Part shown: piece by piece, positions 1-9,201 of the stretch
How the letters are laid out: every line of letters begins with the position of its first letter
Numbering within the stretch: the stretch's first letter is position 1
NCBI RefSeq assembly: GCF_026651875.1
Contig: NZ_CP104067.1
Span: forward strand, 4,330,501 to 4,394,500
Reading direction: 5' to 3'
Source: Alicyclobacillus fastidiosus
GTDB taxonomy: Bacteria > Bacillota > Bacilli > Alicyclobacillales > Alicyclobacillaceae
Length of the DNA stretch: 64,000 nt
The notes under the pieces: generated by a model
What the model was told of the DNA's origin: nothing
Seen by the model: only the letters and a program-made list of their open reading frames with translations
Database searches by the model: none
Program-made: the position numbers and the translations under genes

Positions 1-2868
1 CGCGACGAGGACCTGTTGGCCGTCTGGAGCCTCAAGCACTTGCCCTACAGTCATATACCCTTGCTGCGTCAAATCCTCGCGCATCAACTCTAACCAGTGC
101 CCAGAGACACCAACGCCTAGTAAATTGTATTCGTCTACTAGACGGCTCGCAAGCGAGCCCGGGACTCCCTTGTATTCGCCGCTTACCGAAGCGCGGGTGC
201 CTTCGAAAAGCGGTCTATCTCGCTCTTGGCGCTCTGCCATCCAGCCCGGAACGTGCCACAGGAGTAGCTGTCGGTCGACGTGTTCGAGGGCGTCGAACGC
301 CCCGACCCGAATCAGGTGTTCGACCTGCAGCCGATCCGCCCGTTGCACCCGCATGACAAAATCCTCTGTACACGTAAATGGCCCGTTCGCCTCCCGTTCG
401 TCCATCACCGCCTGCGCCACTTCGGCCGACGCCCGTTTGACGAGCTGAAAGCCAAGGCGAATGCTGTGCTCGTCTGGCGTTGTGCACGACCACATACTTT
501 CGTTCACATCGACCGGGAGAATCGATATCCCCCGCCGTCGCACTTCGGCACACACCACGTGGACCGGATAATAACCCATGGGGTACTGATTGAGAATGGA
601 CGCATAAAACTGTGCGGGATAGTGCTTGACCAAATATGCCGTCTTGAACGCAGTAGTGGCGAACGCGGCGGCATGTGCCTCACAAAACCCGTAGCTGGCG
701 TAACTTTGAATGTAGGAGAAGATGGTATTGGCCACATCCCGGGTCACCCCATTCTCCGTCGCCTTGGCCAGAAACTTTTGGCCAATCTGCTCCATTTCCG
801 CGTGACTTCGCGCGTGGCTCATCACCCGCCGCAAATCATCCGCCTCCCCAGGCGTGAACGCGGCGATGGCAGTGGCGATTTCAATCACCTGCTCCTGAAA
901 GAGCACCACGCCATACGTCTTGCCGAGAATCGGTTCCAGCTTCGGGTGCAGGTAGGTGATCGGTTCGATGCCGTGGCGGCGGGCAATGAATGGATCGACC
1001 ATGTTTCCCTGAATCGGCCCGGGTCGAATCAGCGCGACACTCGCCACGATATCCTCGAGCCCCGACGCCTGAAGGCGGGACTGAAGTGCGCGTTGCGCGG
1101 GGCTGTCTAGTTGAAATACGCCCATCGTTTCACCGCGGCGAATCATCTCCAGCGTGGCTTCGTCGTCGAGCGGAATGTTGTCGTAATCGATCGCGCGATT
1201 TCCCGCGCGACTCAGACGCACGGTATTTTCGATGGCGGACATCGTGCGAAGCGACAGCAGGTCGAGTTTCACCAGTCCGACATCTTCCACGGTTCGTTTA
1301 TCGAACGGCGTAATCCACTCCCCTTTGGCAGACGGCTGCAAACTGGTGATATTGTACAGTTCATTTCTGCTCACGACCATTCCGCCGACGTGCATGCCGA
1401 AATGGCGAGGGAATCCTGCGACATGGCGGGCAATTTGAAACAGCCAGCGCAACTTAGGTCGCTCGCCGGCGTACTCCATGAGCTCAGGGACTTTGTCGAG
1501 GAGCGTATCGATTTGGTCGGCGTGAGCAGACCACGGGACGCGCTTTGCCAACGTGTCGAGGAGCTCGTGCGGCAACGCGAGCGCAGCACCGATTTCGCGC
1601 ACCGCAGAGCGGCCGCGAAACGTTTGGTACGTGGCGACGCGCGCGACTTTGTCGCGACCGTACTTGCGATAGACGTAGGCCATGACCTCGTCGCGCCGGT
1701 CACTCGCGAAATCGATGTCGATGTCCGGACGCTCTGCCCGCTCGAGTGACATAAACCGCTCGAACAACAGTCCCCGCGATGCCGCGTCGACATCCGTGAT
1801 GTAGAGGCAGTAGGCGACCGCGGAATCCGCTGCGGAACCGCGGCCCGCACAACGGATGGATCGACTGCGCGCGAAACGCACGATATCCCAAACCACGAGA
1901 AAATAGTCGACATACCCGAGTTGGACGATGATCTCCAATTCGTGCTCGAGTCGTTGTTTGAGCGCTGCATCCACGCGCAAATAGCGGTCGCGAGCGCCGG
2001 CATAGACGAGCTCGCGCAAAAAGGACACTCGATCCCCCGCTGCATCCGGCAGCGAAAACTGAGGAAAGTGGGTCTGCGTAAGCGAGAGTGCCACTTCACA
2101 CCGATTCGCGATGTTCAGGGTCTCTTCCATCACCTGCGGATACATGCCGTAGCGCGCCTGTGCCTCGGCTGCATCGTGCAACCAGGCTTGGCGATTGAGC
2201 GGTCGACCTGGATGCGGCGTGTATACATCGCATCCGAGCCCGATACAGCGAAGCACGTCGTGAACGGGAAACAAATGCTTGTCGACGTAGTGCACATTGC
2301 TCGTCGCGACAGCACGAATAGACGTCTCTTGTGCCAATGTGTACAGGTCTTTCATCGCGCCGCAGCTTTGTGGATAGCCATCCGCTTGCAACTCGAGATA
2401 GAACGCATCGCCAAATCGTTCTTTGTATCGCAGCGCCCACTCCTTGGCGGCAGTGTACGCCTGTCTGCGCAGGTGCCGCCGAATCGGACTATTGCGGCAG
2501 CCAGACAGGATGATCAGGCCGTCGCCTAGGCGAAAAAGTGTCTCTTCGTCGATCCGCGGCGCACTCCTGCGCCCCTCCCCATGGTGCGCCAGCGTCAGCA
2601 GTTCACATAGATTGCGATACCCGCGCTTTTTCTCCACCAACAGGGTGAGATGCGCCCCGTCCTCAAGCGTGATCTCCGCCCCAGAAATCGGTTTGATCCC
2701 GTACACGCCCGCCCACTTGTGAAGCTCTGGCAAACCCGCGATAGTATTGTGATCTGTGAGGGCGAGGGCCGGCATTTGAAACATTCTCGCCTGTGCGACC
2801 AAGGATTCAATGCTCGAGGCGCCGTCCAAAAATGAGTACTGCGAATGGCAGTGTAGGTGGATAAACAT
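1..2868 (-). CDS. dnaE2: DnaE2/ImuC error-prone DNA polymerase III alpha subunit, C-terminus cut by window edge
   Basis: Catalytic subunit of the SOS mutasome, which extends damaged or mismatched primer termini together with ImuB. My translation from ATG at 2868 is open for 956 codons to base 1, so only the C-terminal tail is missing (family usually a little over 1000 residues). The PHP-like N-terminal domain opens with HLHCHSQYS at residues 4-12, followed by TDHN. The polymerase palm carries PDIDID at residues 381-386, the two-aspartate catalytic signature of bacterial Pol III alpha. GGGGAGA lies about 6 bases before the start. It is the last visible gene of an imuB - small ORF - dnaE2 operon and begins 12 bp after the small ORF. 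Assignment to DnaE2 rather than DnaE1 rests on the ImuB partner and the LexA-box promoter. Confidence 0.93.
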   Translation of the reverse strand, partial: MFIHLHCHSQYSFLDGASSIESLVAQARMFQMPALALTDHNTIAGLPELHKWAGVYGIKPISGAEITLEDGAHLTLLVEKKRGYRNLCELLTLAHHGEGRRSAPRIDEETLFRLGDGLIILSGCRNSPIRRHLRRQAYTAAKEWALRYKERFGDAFYLELQADGYPQSCGAMKDLYTLAQETSIRAVATSNVHYVDKHLFPVHDVLRCIGLGCDVYTPHPGRPLNRQAWLHDAAEAQARYGMYPQVMEETLNIANRCEVALSLTQTHFPQFSLPDAAGDRVSFLRELVYAGARDRYLRVDAALKQRLEHELEIIVQLGYVDYFLVVWDIVRFARSRSIRCAGRGSAADSAVAYCLYITDVDAASRGLLFERFMSLERAERPDIDIDFASDRRDEVMAYVYRKYGRDKVARVATYQTFRGRSAVREIGAALALPHELLDTLAKRVPWSAHADQIDTLLDKVPELMEYAGERPKLRWLFQIARHVAGFPRHFGMHVGGMVVSRNELYNITSLQPSAKGEWITPFDKRTVEDVGLVKLDLLSLRTMSAIENTVRLSRAGNRAIDYDNIPLDDEATLEMIRRGETMGVFQLDSPAQRALQSRLQASGLEDIVASVALIRPGPIQGNMVDPFIARRHGIEPITYLHPKLEPILGKTYGVVLFQEQVIEIATAIAAFTPGEADDLRRVMSHARSHAEMEQIGQKFLAKATENGVTRDVANTIFSYIQSYASYGFCEAHAAAFATTAFKTAYLVKHYPAQFYASILNQYPMGYYPVHVVCAEVRRRGISILPVDVNESMWSCTTPDEHSIRLGFQLVKRASAEVAQAVMDEREANGPFTCTEDFVMRVQRADRLQVEHLIRVGAFDALEHVDRQLLLWHVPGWMAERQERDRPLFEGTRASVSGEYKGVPGSLASRLVDEYNLLGVGVSGHWLELMREDLTQQGYMTVGQVLEAPDGQQVLVA

Positions 2869-2880
2869 CGTTCTCCCCGC

Positions 2881-3123
2881 CTAATCCCAAACTTTGTAGA
2901 TATACCACGCCTGTCTGGTACACTCGAGTTCGAGCAGTGCGTTGTGGTCGGTCCACACGCGCAACATCTTGCGCTCCCCTTCGCCTTGCCACCAGTCGCC
3001 CATCTCCATCCACCGGTCAAGCACTTCGAGAATCGTATGTACTTCGTCGTGATCGACAAAGGCTTCAGGCTCCTCGTCCCGCCACTTGCACACTGCGACA
3101 GGCCTGCGCACAATGCGGCTCAC
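2881..3123 (-). CDS. Small protein encoded between imuB and dnaE2
   Basis: 80-residue protein that I cannot assign to a named family. Its GTG start overlaps the TGA stop of imuB (GTGA), and it ends 12 bp before dnaE2, so it is translationally coupled and part of the mutasome operon. It is rich in aromatic residues and charge, with a central DHDEVHTILEVLDRWMEMGDWW stretch cut here for length only by residue class: acidic start, then three Trp/Met pairs; the C-terminus ends in YIYKVWD. It has no signal peptide or membrane segment. A small ORF in this slot is known from some Firmicute and actinobacterial ImuB-DnaE2 cassettes. A role as an accessory or bridging subunit is inference from position alone. 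Confidence 0.8.
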   Translation of the reverse strand: MSRIVRRPVAVCKWRDEEPEAFVDHDEVHTILEVLDRWMEMGDWWQGEGERKMLRVWTDHNALLELECTRQAWYIYKVWD

Positions 3124-4358
3124 AAGCTTCCCCCCCGCTCAATGGCCGCCAAGCGCGCCTCTCGAAACGTCGGCTTAATGCCGATTTGCAGTTTCTTCGG
3201 GAATTTGTGCGCCAATTGCACGCGTACGTCCTCCATTCGCGAACGCTCGATTTGCGCCAACGGGTAAAACGCGTCTTCGTACAGCACAAACCCGGCCTGC
3301 ACGGACTGAAGCGGTCGCAAGTCGGACACGTACACGTCCAGCAGCTCCAGCCGCCGCCCCACCATCTGCAACCGCCCCGCCTCTAGTCCGGCAATCAGTG
3401 AAAACGGCTGATACACGGGACTACGCGCTGCGTGTTCATAGCTTCCGCGGCCCGTTTCCGTCCGCCAACTGACCCCGATGCTCATCGCGCCTGCAGACAC
3501 CCGCTGCAACTCGCCACACAACTGTGCCGCCATCGATTCCATCAGCGATTCGACGACTTCTATCCCCGATTCTTCGCCAATCGGTGCGCGCCAGGAACAT
3601 CTTTGCTCAATCGCCGGATAGTTGACCTGAATTTTTCCGCCCGGCACCTGTTCCATCGCGCGCCTCCAGAGCCACGCTTCTTTACCAAAGTGCACAGACA
3701 AAAGCTCATCAGATATCCCCTTTAAGTCCCGCAGCCGATGCACGCCGAGTTGCAGCAACTGTTCGCGCTGTTTTTCAGGGATGTACCACAACGCTGGAAT
3801 CGGCATCTGTTCCAACCAACGCGTCTCTATCTCTTCCCCGGTGTCGAGCCATCTCGCCAACCCCGGAGAGACGATGAGCTGCTGTTGACGCACCCGGTAA
3901 TACAGCGCGCCAGGCACTCGCTCCAGGCGGCTCCAGGCGACGAGTGCCTCTGCCAAAAACGGATTTTCCGCCAGACCCGCCCGAAATCTCTGTTCGGCGT
4001 GCAGCACCCGATGGATTTCCAGAAGTACCTGCCGCACTTCCGCAAGCGGCACATCCTCCCCTGGGACCTGCAGAAAAAACGCGTTAGAATCGACCGTACG
4101 AAGAAACGGGGACACGTTCCACAACGCGCGATACACCTTGTGCATGGTGTCCGTTGTGCGTTCCGGATGGGAGAAAACGATTAAATTCGGTGTAACGGCC
4201 ATCGCCGTTCGCAGTGGCCACCCCATTCGGACCCCCGCCCGACCAGCCGAAACCGATACATCCGTCACGACCTGAGAACTGTCCACCGTCACATATGGAG
4301 AATTGGCGGGCGCTTCTGTACACACGCCCTCCCCCTGTCCGAATAACGTATATTTCAT
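3120..4358 (-). CDS. imuB: ImuB-like, probably catalytically inactive Y-family DNA polymerase homologue
   Basis: Accessory subunit of the SOS mutasome that in characterised systems links DnaE2 to the beta clamp. ATG at 4358 is chosen over an upstream in-frame ATG (4526) because GGGGTG lies 8 bases before it and the longer form would run through the promoter and both LexA boxes. The 412-residue product has the ImuB layout: a degenerate palm, a finger/thumb region and a long C-terminal part. The position equivalent to the catalytic Ser-x-Asp-Glu of active Y-family polymerases reads TVDS (residues 88-91), so the catalytic Glu is missing. The first metal-binding Asp near the N-terminus is also not evident. 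Loss of these acids is characteristic of ImuB as opposed to DinB or UmuC. The stop overlaps the next start. Confidence 0.88.
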   Translation of the reverse strand: MKYTLFGQGEGVCTEAPANSPYVTVDSSQVVTDVSVSAGRAGVRMGWPLRTAMAVTPNLIVFSHPERTTDTMHKVYRALWNVSPFLRTVDSNAFFLQVPGEDVPLAEVRQVLLEIHRVLHAEQRFRAGLAENPFLAEALVAWSRLERVPGALYYRVRQQQLIVSPGLARWLDTGEEIETRWLEQMPIPALWYIPEKQREQLLQLGVHRLRDLKGISDELLSVHFGKEAWLWRRAMEQVPGGKIQVNYPAIEQRCSWRAPIGEESGIEVVESLMESMAAQLCGELQRVSAGAMSIGVSWRTETGRGSYEHAARSPVYQPFSLIAGLEAGRLQMVGRRLELLDVYVSDLRPLQSVQAGFVLYEDAFYPLAQIERSRMEDVRVQLAHKFPKKLQIGIKPTFREARLAAIERGGSL

Positions 4359-4372
4359 CTGCAAACACCCCG

Positions 4373-4384
4373 GAACATATGTTC
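4373..4384. promoter_or_regulatory. LexA (SOS) box 1 upstream of imuB
   Basis: GAACATATGTTC is a perfect palindrome and matches the core of the Gram-positive LexA operator (GAAC-N4-GTTC). It lies 15 bp before the imuB ATG and just downstream of the predicted transcription start, where bound LexA would block transcription. Confidence 0.88.
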
Positions 4385-4391
4385 TTGTATC

Positions 4392-4420
4392 ATTATATGC
4401 ACGCGGACACGTCGATACAA
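4392..4420 (-). promoter_or_regulatory. Predicted sigma-A promoter of the imuB-dnaE2 operon
   Basis: On the minus strand a perfect -10 TATAAT (4397-4392) follows a weak -35 TTGTAT (4420-4415) with a 17 bp spacer. The two LexA boxes sit on the -35 and just downstream of the start point, giving an architecture suited to tight repression. Confidence 0.7.
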
Positions 4421-4431
4421 ACATATGTTCG
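4418..4431. promoter_or_regulatory. LexA (SOS) box 2 overlapping the imuB -35 region
   Basis: CAAACATATGTTCG differs from the ideal CGAACATATGTTCG operator at one position. It overlaps the predicted -35 hexamer. The centre-to-centre distance to box 1 is about 46 bp, so two LexA dimers would flank the promoter. Confidence 0.82.
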
Positions 4432-4582
4432 GTTTTCAGGGTGGTAAAGTTAACCTGCGAAATAGGGCAGAAATGGCGTGGAGGATTTGCAAAATATTTG
4501 TCTATCAACAAAACTCGCTGAAACATTTTGTGGGGATTTGTCGTCTATATCAGTGAACGACAAAACAAAGGGCGGGATTCAC

Positions 4583-4795
4583 GTGGCAATTGGATTTATC
4601 ATCACTGTCATGTTACTAGCTTTGGTGCTCGGACTATTGGCAAAGCAGGCACTCTCGACAGACCAAAGGGCTTTTCCGCACCCTCCCGCAGAGCCAGCCC
4701 TGCATTTTGCGATGCAAAGAACGGCGGTGTCGGAACCGACGAACGCGTGCGATTCCGAACATGCCGCTTCAGCGGACGAGTTCCACGCCGGTTAA
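4583..4795 (+). CDS. Small single-pass membrane protein of unknown function
   Basis: 70-residue protein with a GTG start preceded by AAAGGGCGGG about 7 bases upstream. Residues 2-21 form a clear hydrophobic membrane segment (IGFIITVMLLALVLGLLAKQ); the rest is polar, with a Pro/Ala/His stretch and an acidic tail. It is divergent from the SOS operon. Its TAA stop overlaps the TAA stop of the convergent SWIM-protein gene (shared TTAA). I do not recognise a family. The membrane segment and ribosome-binding site support it being real. Confidence 0.55.
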   Translation: MAIGFIITVMLLALVLGLLAKQALSTDQRAFPHPPAEPALHFAMQRTAVSEPTNACDSEHAASADEFHAG

Positions 4796-5532
4796 TGGCT
4801 GTCTCCCGGTGTTTGGAAAATAAACTGCGGGATGAGACGGCCGTTTGGCGTAACGGCTTCGACATGTGCGATGAGATTCCGCAGATCTCGTTTGTTTGAT
4901 TGACTCGCCTCGTCGAGCCTCTGTGCCGACATTTGTGCAGCCGGTGTAGGCGCTGTTTCCTGCTCCCTTGTCCGGCGCTCCGCCGCAAACGAGACAGCAC
5001 CCTCCCGGTGCGCCTCGTCGAGCAGCGCATCCACGGACAAACCGACAAAGCGAAACACGTGTAACGGCTCGGCATCCGCCGTCGCCAAGAGGTGAAACAG
5101 AAGTGCGAGCACGTGTGCACAGACCGGTTGCCAATCGTTGCACGTACATTTTGTCTCCCGCTCCATCTTCCCCCACGTCGTCTCATCCGGAAAGAGATTT
5201 AACTGGTTATCCGTGACGAATTTGATGAAGTCCGGCTCCCACTCCCCGGCAAAGTGCGCAGCGAGCCAATCCGGGCGGCGAGCCAGCCACTTGGCGACAT
5301 CTCGACTGTGTCCTGTGTAATCGGCCAACCACGGCATAAACACATGAAATGCCCCGCGCTCGGGGCCCGCTGTTTTCACGGTGGCGACAATGCCGCCATC
5401 ATGTGTGCGCACATCCGACACAGCGCCCCCTCTCGCATCCTGTTTACCTTTGCGAACGCGGGATTTGTCCGCCTCTTTGAGGACAACTTTCCAAGCGCCT
5501 TCGACGACAGGCGTACGCGCTTTAGACTTCAC
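4792..5532 (-). CDS. ywqB: SWIM zinc-finger protein, partner of the SNF2 helicase
   Basis: 246-residue protein with a SWIM zinc finger: Cys129-x-Cys131 ... Cys138-x-His140 within CTCNDWQPVCAH. SWIM domains bind DNA or proteins. The start is GTG at 5532, with GGAGGAGG upstream. It overlaps the helicase TGA by four bases (GTGA), so the two are translationally coupled. A SWIM protein encoded directly after an SNF2 helicase is the YwqB-YwqA arrangement of Bacillus, which supports the pairing. The cellular role of the pair, presumably remodelling of transcription or DNA-repair complexes, is not established. The C-terminal half after the finger is Ala/Arg/Glu-rich and has no recognisable domain. 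Confidence 0.85.
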   Translation of the reverse strand: MKSKARTPVVEGAWKVVLKEADKSRVRKGKQDARGGAVSDVRTHDGGIVATVKTAGPERGAFHVFMPWLADYTGHSRDVAKWLARRPDWLAAHFAGEWEPDFIKFVTDNQLNLFPDETTWGKMERETKCTCNDWQPVCAHVLALLFHLLATADAEPLHVFRFVGLSVDALLDEAHREGAVSFAAERRTREQETAPTPAAQMSAQRLDEASQSNKRDLRNLIAHVEAVTPNGRLIPQFIFQTPGDSH

Positions 5533-8500
5533 GCCTCTTCCTCCTCCCAAATGTTCTGTTCGCTGAGTGTAAACAACTCGCGCAGTGCATCATCATCGAG
5601 TTCTGTCACCCACTCATTGGTTCCACCGACAATCGCTTGGGACAACTCGCGCTTGGTCGTGATCAGATCATCAATGCGCTCTTCGAGGGTACCGGTACAA
5701 ATCATCTTGTGCACCTGGACATCCTTGGTCTGCCCAATTCGATACGCGCGGTCAGTCGCCTGGTCTTCAACAGCCGGATTCCACCACCTGTCAAAGTGAA
5801 AGACGTGGTTGGCCCGCGTCAAGTTGATGCCGACGCCTCCGGCACGAAGCGACAAGACGAGGATTGGCGAAGGGTCTTTCCCCTTTTGAAAATCGTCGAC
5901 GATTTGACCGCGGGTCGAAGCGGACAGGCCGCCATGTAAAAACTTCGGACGCACCGACAGCTGTTCCTCGATGGTATCGCACAAGATCTCGCCCATATCG
6001 CGAAATTGCGTAAAGACGAGCGCACATTCTCCTTCATCCAACACCGTTTGCAGCAATTCGATGAGTTGGCGGAGCTTGCCGGATCGATTGACGGACGCGA
6101 CTCCACCAGAGATGAGACACGGGTGATCACAAATCTGTTTGAGGCGGACCAACGTCGCAAGAATTTGTCCCCGCCTCGACATGCCCCCCCCCTGCAGAGG
6201 CGTGATGTCTGTGAACAGCTGGTCGACCATGGCCTGGTACATCGCCGCCTGCTCCCCCGTGAGTAGTGCACGCTCGCTGACTTCCCACTTATCCGGCAGT
6301 TCCGTTTGAATTTCGGGGTCGGATTTCCGCCTGCGAAGCAGGACCGGACGAAGCAGGACCTGCAACTTCGTCGCTGTGTCACCGGTTGGATTGCGCAACG
6401 TCCCGTCGATGAGTGTCTTGCGGAACCACGACGGTGAGCCGAGGTAACCTGGATTTAAGAAATCCATCAATGCCCACAATTCTTCCAACCGATTTTCAAT
6501 CGGCGTACCTGTGAGTGCAATCCGGTGTTCCGCTTGGATCAACCGTATTGCCTGCGCCTGCTTCGTGTCGGCGTTCTTGATGTTTTGCGCCTCGTCCACA
6601 ACCACCGCGTCAAATTGCAACTCCTGCAACAGCTCGATATCGCGAACGAGCGTAGCGTACGTGGTCATCACGATATGGACCGGTTTGTCAGGTGACACGT
6701 GCGCTGCCAAGTCTCGGTCACTGCCGTGATGTACGTACACCGACAGATTCGGCGCGAACTTCGCCAGTTCGGCACGCCAGTTTGGCAAGAGCGACGTCGG
6801 GCAGACGAGCAAATGGACGCCCTTTTTCAATCCCCTCTCTTCCAGTTCCAAAAGATACGCGAGCACCTGAACCGTCTTCCCGAGGCCCATATCATCCGCC
6901 AAACAAGCGCCGCAGCCAATGGATCGCAAATGCATGAGCCACGAGAAACCGAATTGCTGATAATGCCGCAATTGCCCGCGAAACGCCTCGGGCGTGTCGC
7001 ACAGCGTGGGATTCGACGCGTGCGTCAAGACCGAAATGACGTGCTCAATCGGCATGGCCTCTTCCTGATACTCAACTTGTACGGGGACTTCGGCCGTGTC
7101 CGAGGACATCAATATCGCCCGTGACAAATCCAACACGCGCGTGGCGAGCGGCTTTCCGACGCCACCGAGCTCCTCGACCTGCCGCAGGATCTCATCCACC
7201 GGAATGAGCCGCCACGAACCCTCGACTTGCACAAACGGCGTTTGATTGGCGACCAATTTCGCAAACGCCTCGCGCGAGATTTCCTCGTCGTCGATCACGA
7301 TGGACCAATCAAAATCCACCAGCCGATTCGCATCAAACCACTGCTGCGAAGATCCGCCGGCGCGCTTGGCCTCCGACTTGGGCCGTTTCACGCGTACGCG
7401 AATCCGCACGCGCGACCCGTTTTCCCGCAGTACGTTCGGCGCATCAATAGAAAATCCCAATGCCCGAAGGCGCGGTACAGATTCCGTGAGAAACGTATAG
7501 ACGTCATCCGCTGCAATCTCGCACGCGCTCGGTGCTGGCAGCGCAAAGGACTGCTTGATCTCACGGCTCACCGCCGCCGCCTGTCGAAGCGCCGGCAGCA
7601 TCCAGACGTCCGGTTGCACGAGCGTATCCTCGCCGATCACCCAAACGCGCTCTTCTTGTCGCCACCAATCTTCCAGCGGCTTCGACCAACCTAATAACCG
7701 GTGTTTGACCTGATAAACCAACTCCCAATTTGCGGAAGGCGAATCGGCAAGTGGTGGGACGAGTTGAAAGGACAGCGTATAAAAGTTTTTCCCGGAGTTA
7801 TCGTCCAGGTTCGAGGCCTTCCAACCGGACGTCTGCAGCGCCTGACGCATCGCCCGTGCGACGAGCCAGCCGTCTCCCGGGAACGTTTGCCCTGTCGCAC
7901 CCTTGAGCGATGCCCGCCACGCTTCAAACACATCCGCTTCGCCCCGGTACATCACTCTGTACGATTGCCCCGAAGATGCAGTCGAATCGATGACGTCAAA
8001 CAGTTGTTCGCGAACGATGGCGTCGACACATACCATGATCCACCAGTCGATGGCGGCTTGCTCACTCGAATCCGTCACCTGCGGCTGGCCGTTTTGGAAA
8101 CCCGATAAAATCGACAACCGGACACTGCAAAACTCTAGAAGCGACCAAGCTGGCAACCACATGCCGACGAACGTGCCATTGCCGGACCCCCACTGAGGCA
8201 TCACGTCGTCCGTAGATGAAGCGGCATCCCGTAAAACGCTTAGACAATGAGCCACCGTGAACGCAGTCACAAAGGCACCTGCTAAGATGTCCCGCGCGCG
8301 AACGATTTCACGCGCAAGACTAAGGCCCGCAATGGCTTGTTGGAGCGTTCTACCACTTGCTGACGAAGGAGCACGCGTAAGGATGAATTCGTCCATCTCG
8401 CGCAAGTTCGTCAACAACTGGATGAGTCCCGCGGCGTTTAGGCACAGTTTGCGTGCGCCCACATCAAACGTGGGAATAATCCCGTTTTGAACCAATTGTT

Positions 8501-8639
8501 CTGCCACTGCCAGTAGATGCTCTTCATCTGAACGCGCCAACGCTTCCGACCATGAGAACACAGCTTGATCTTCTCCATCGGCAGTTTCTCTCACCAGGAA
8601 GTGAAGGCCGAAGGGTAACGCTCTCTGGTTGTCGTCCAT
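5529..8639 (-). CDS. ywqA: SWI2/SNF2-family helicase
   Basis: ATP-dependent translocase of the SNF2 (RapA/HepA-like) type, about 1036 residues. The N-terminal 560 residues are family-specific (SNF2_assoc-like). They are followed by the first RecA-like domain with Walker A DDMGLGKT at 582-589 and Walker B DEAQ at 682-685, then SALTGTPIENRLEELW-type motif III and the C-terminal helicase domain with LSLRAGGVGINLT and DRAYRIGQ (motifs V and VI). The start at 8639 is preferred over 8663 because the protein then begins MDDNQRALPFG; both have weak ribosome-binding sites. It is the first gene of a two-gene operon with the SWIM protein. SNF2 proteins of this group associate with RNA polymerase or repair complexes in bacteria. 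Confidence 0.92.
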   Translation of the reverse strand: MDDNQRALPFGLHFLVRETADGEDQAVFSWSEALARSDEEHLLAVAEQLVQNGIIPTFDVGARKLCLNAAGLIQLLTNLREMDEFILTRAPSSASGRTLQQAIAGLSLAREIVRARDILAGAFVTAFTVAHCLSVLRDAASSTDDVMPQWGSGNGTFVGMWLPAWSLLEFCSVRLSILSGFQNGQPQVTDSSEQAAIDWWIMVCVDAIVREQLFDVIDSTASSGQSYRVMYRGEADVFEAWRASLKGATGQTFPGDGWLVARAMRQALQTSGWKASNLDDNSGKNFYTLSFQLVPPLADSPSANWELVYQVKHRLLGWSKPLEDWWRQEERVWVIGEDTLVQPDVWMLPALRQAAAVSREIKQSFALPAPSACEIAADDVYTFLTESVPRLRALGFSIDAPNVLRENGSRVRIRVRVKRPKSEAKRAGGSSQQWFDANRLVDFDWSIVIDDEEISREAFAKLVANQTPFVQVEGSWRLIPVDEILRQVEELGGVGKPLATRVLDLSRAILMSSDTAEVPVQVEYQEEAMPIEHVISVLTHASNPTLCDTPEAFRGQLRHYQQFGFSWLMHLRSIGCGACLADDMGLGKTVQVLAYLLELEERGLKKGVHLLVCPTSLLPNWRAELAKFAPNLSVYVHHGSDRDLAAHVSPDKPVHIVMTTYATLVRDIELLQELQFDAVVVDEAQNIKNADTKQAQAIRLIQAEHRIALTGTPIENRLEELWALMDFLNPGYLGSPSWFRKTLIDGTLRNPTGDTATKLQVLLRPVLLRRRKSDPEIQTELPDKWEVSERALLTGEQAAMYQAMVDQLFTDITPLQGGGMSRRGQILATLVRLKQICDHPCLISGGVASVNRSGKLRQLIELLQTVLDEGECALVFTQFRDMGEILCDTIEEQLSVRPKFLHGGLSASTRGQIVDDFQKGKDPSPILVLSLRAGGVGINLTRANHVFHFDRWWNPAVEDQATDRAYRIGQTKDVQVHKMICTGTLEERIDDLITTKRELSQAIVGGTNEWVTELDDDALRELFTLSEQNIWEEEEA

Positions 8640-9201
8640 GTCCTCACCGCTCATTCCTATCAAGGTTCCTCTGATTGTGTCCGGCAGTCGTGACGAAAAA
8701 ATGACTGTTCATTCATCTTATCATTACGCGCAAAGGAACGTAAAACGCGAACTTCGTCATTTCCCGCCAAAACGTGAAATAGGCAGAGAGCGCGGTGGCT
8801 CCCTGCCCACGTACAGAAATCGCTACAGCCTGTACGGCTCGCCCTCAAGGTCATCAGGGTTGTCGTTTGCTGCGAGTGTGCGAAGGTCTCCAGCGATCGC
8901 TTGTGCCCCGCCCGTCGCAGCACAATCTCCACCTTCGAAACAAAAATCATCGGGGGATTTTTCTTCGACGATCGTCCGACCGGCTTCATCGACCATGCTT
9001 CCACGCTCGTGATGCTTTTCTGGTTCTGACACCGGCATCATCCTCGCTTTCGCACTCGAGATTTTGTACGCGAATCGGCAGATTGCCGACCGTTCCTAGT
9101 CTCTTCGACCTTCGACTGAATATGCGGCGTGTGATTGTTTCGCATATGAAGCCGTTTCATCCCGTATGTTTGAATAGACGAGCATTGCGGAGGGGACTGG
9201 C
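8640..9201. other. Intergenic stretch between ywqA and ytrH
   Basis: This region separates divergent genes. Apart from one possible small minus-strand ORF (8823-9041, listed separately), I see no gene, RNA or strong hairpin in it. The ribosome-binding site of ytrH (GGAGGGG) is at its right end. Confidence 0.5.
8823..9041 (-). CDS. Possible small acidic hypothetical protein
   Basis: A 72-codon reading frame with two consecutive ATG codons at its start (9041 and 9038) and GCGAGG just upstream, giving usable spacing to the second ATG. The product is acidic, contains two Cys in an FEGGDCA context and has no membrane segment. It resembles no family I know. It fills part of an otherwise empty 560 bp gap, which is the main reason for listing it. 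Confidence 0.35.
   Translation of the reverse strand: MMPVSEPEKHHERGSMVDEAGRTIVEEKSPDDFCFEGGDCAATGGAQAIAGDLRTLAANDNPDDLEGEPYRL

Noticed and set aside
280..2529. Long plus-strand reading frames at 280-1110, 1111-1749 and 1921-2529
   Set aside because: They are antisense to the continuous DnaE2 coding frame, which contains the catalytic and PHP motifs; they have no domain pattern or ribosome-binding sites.
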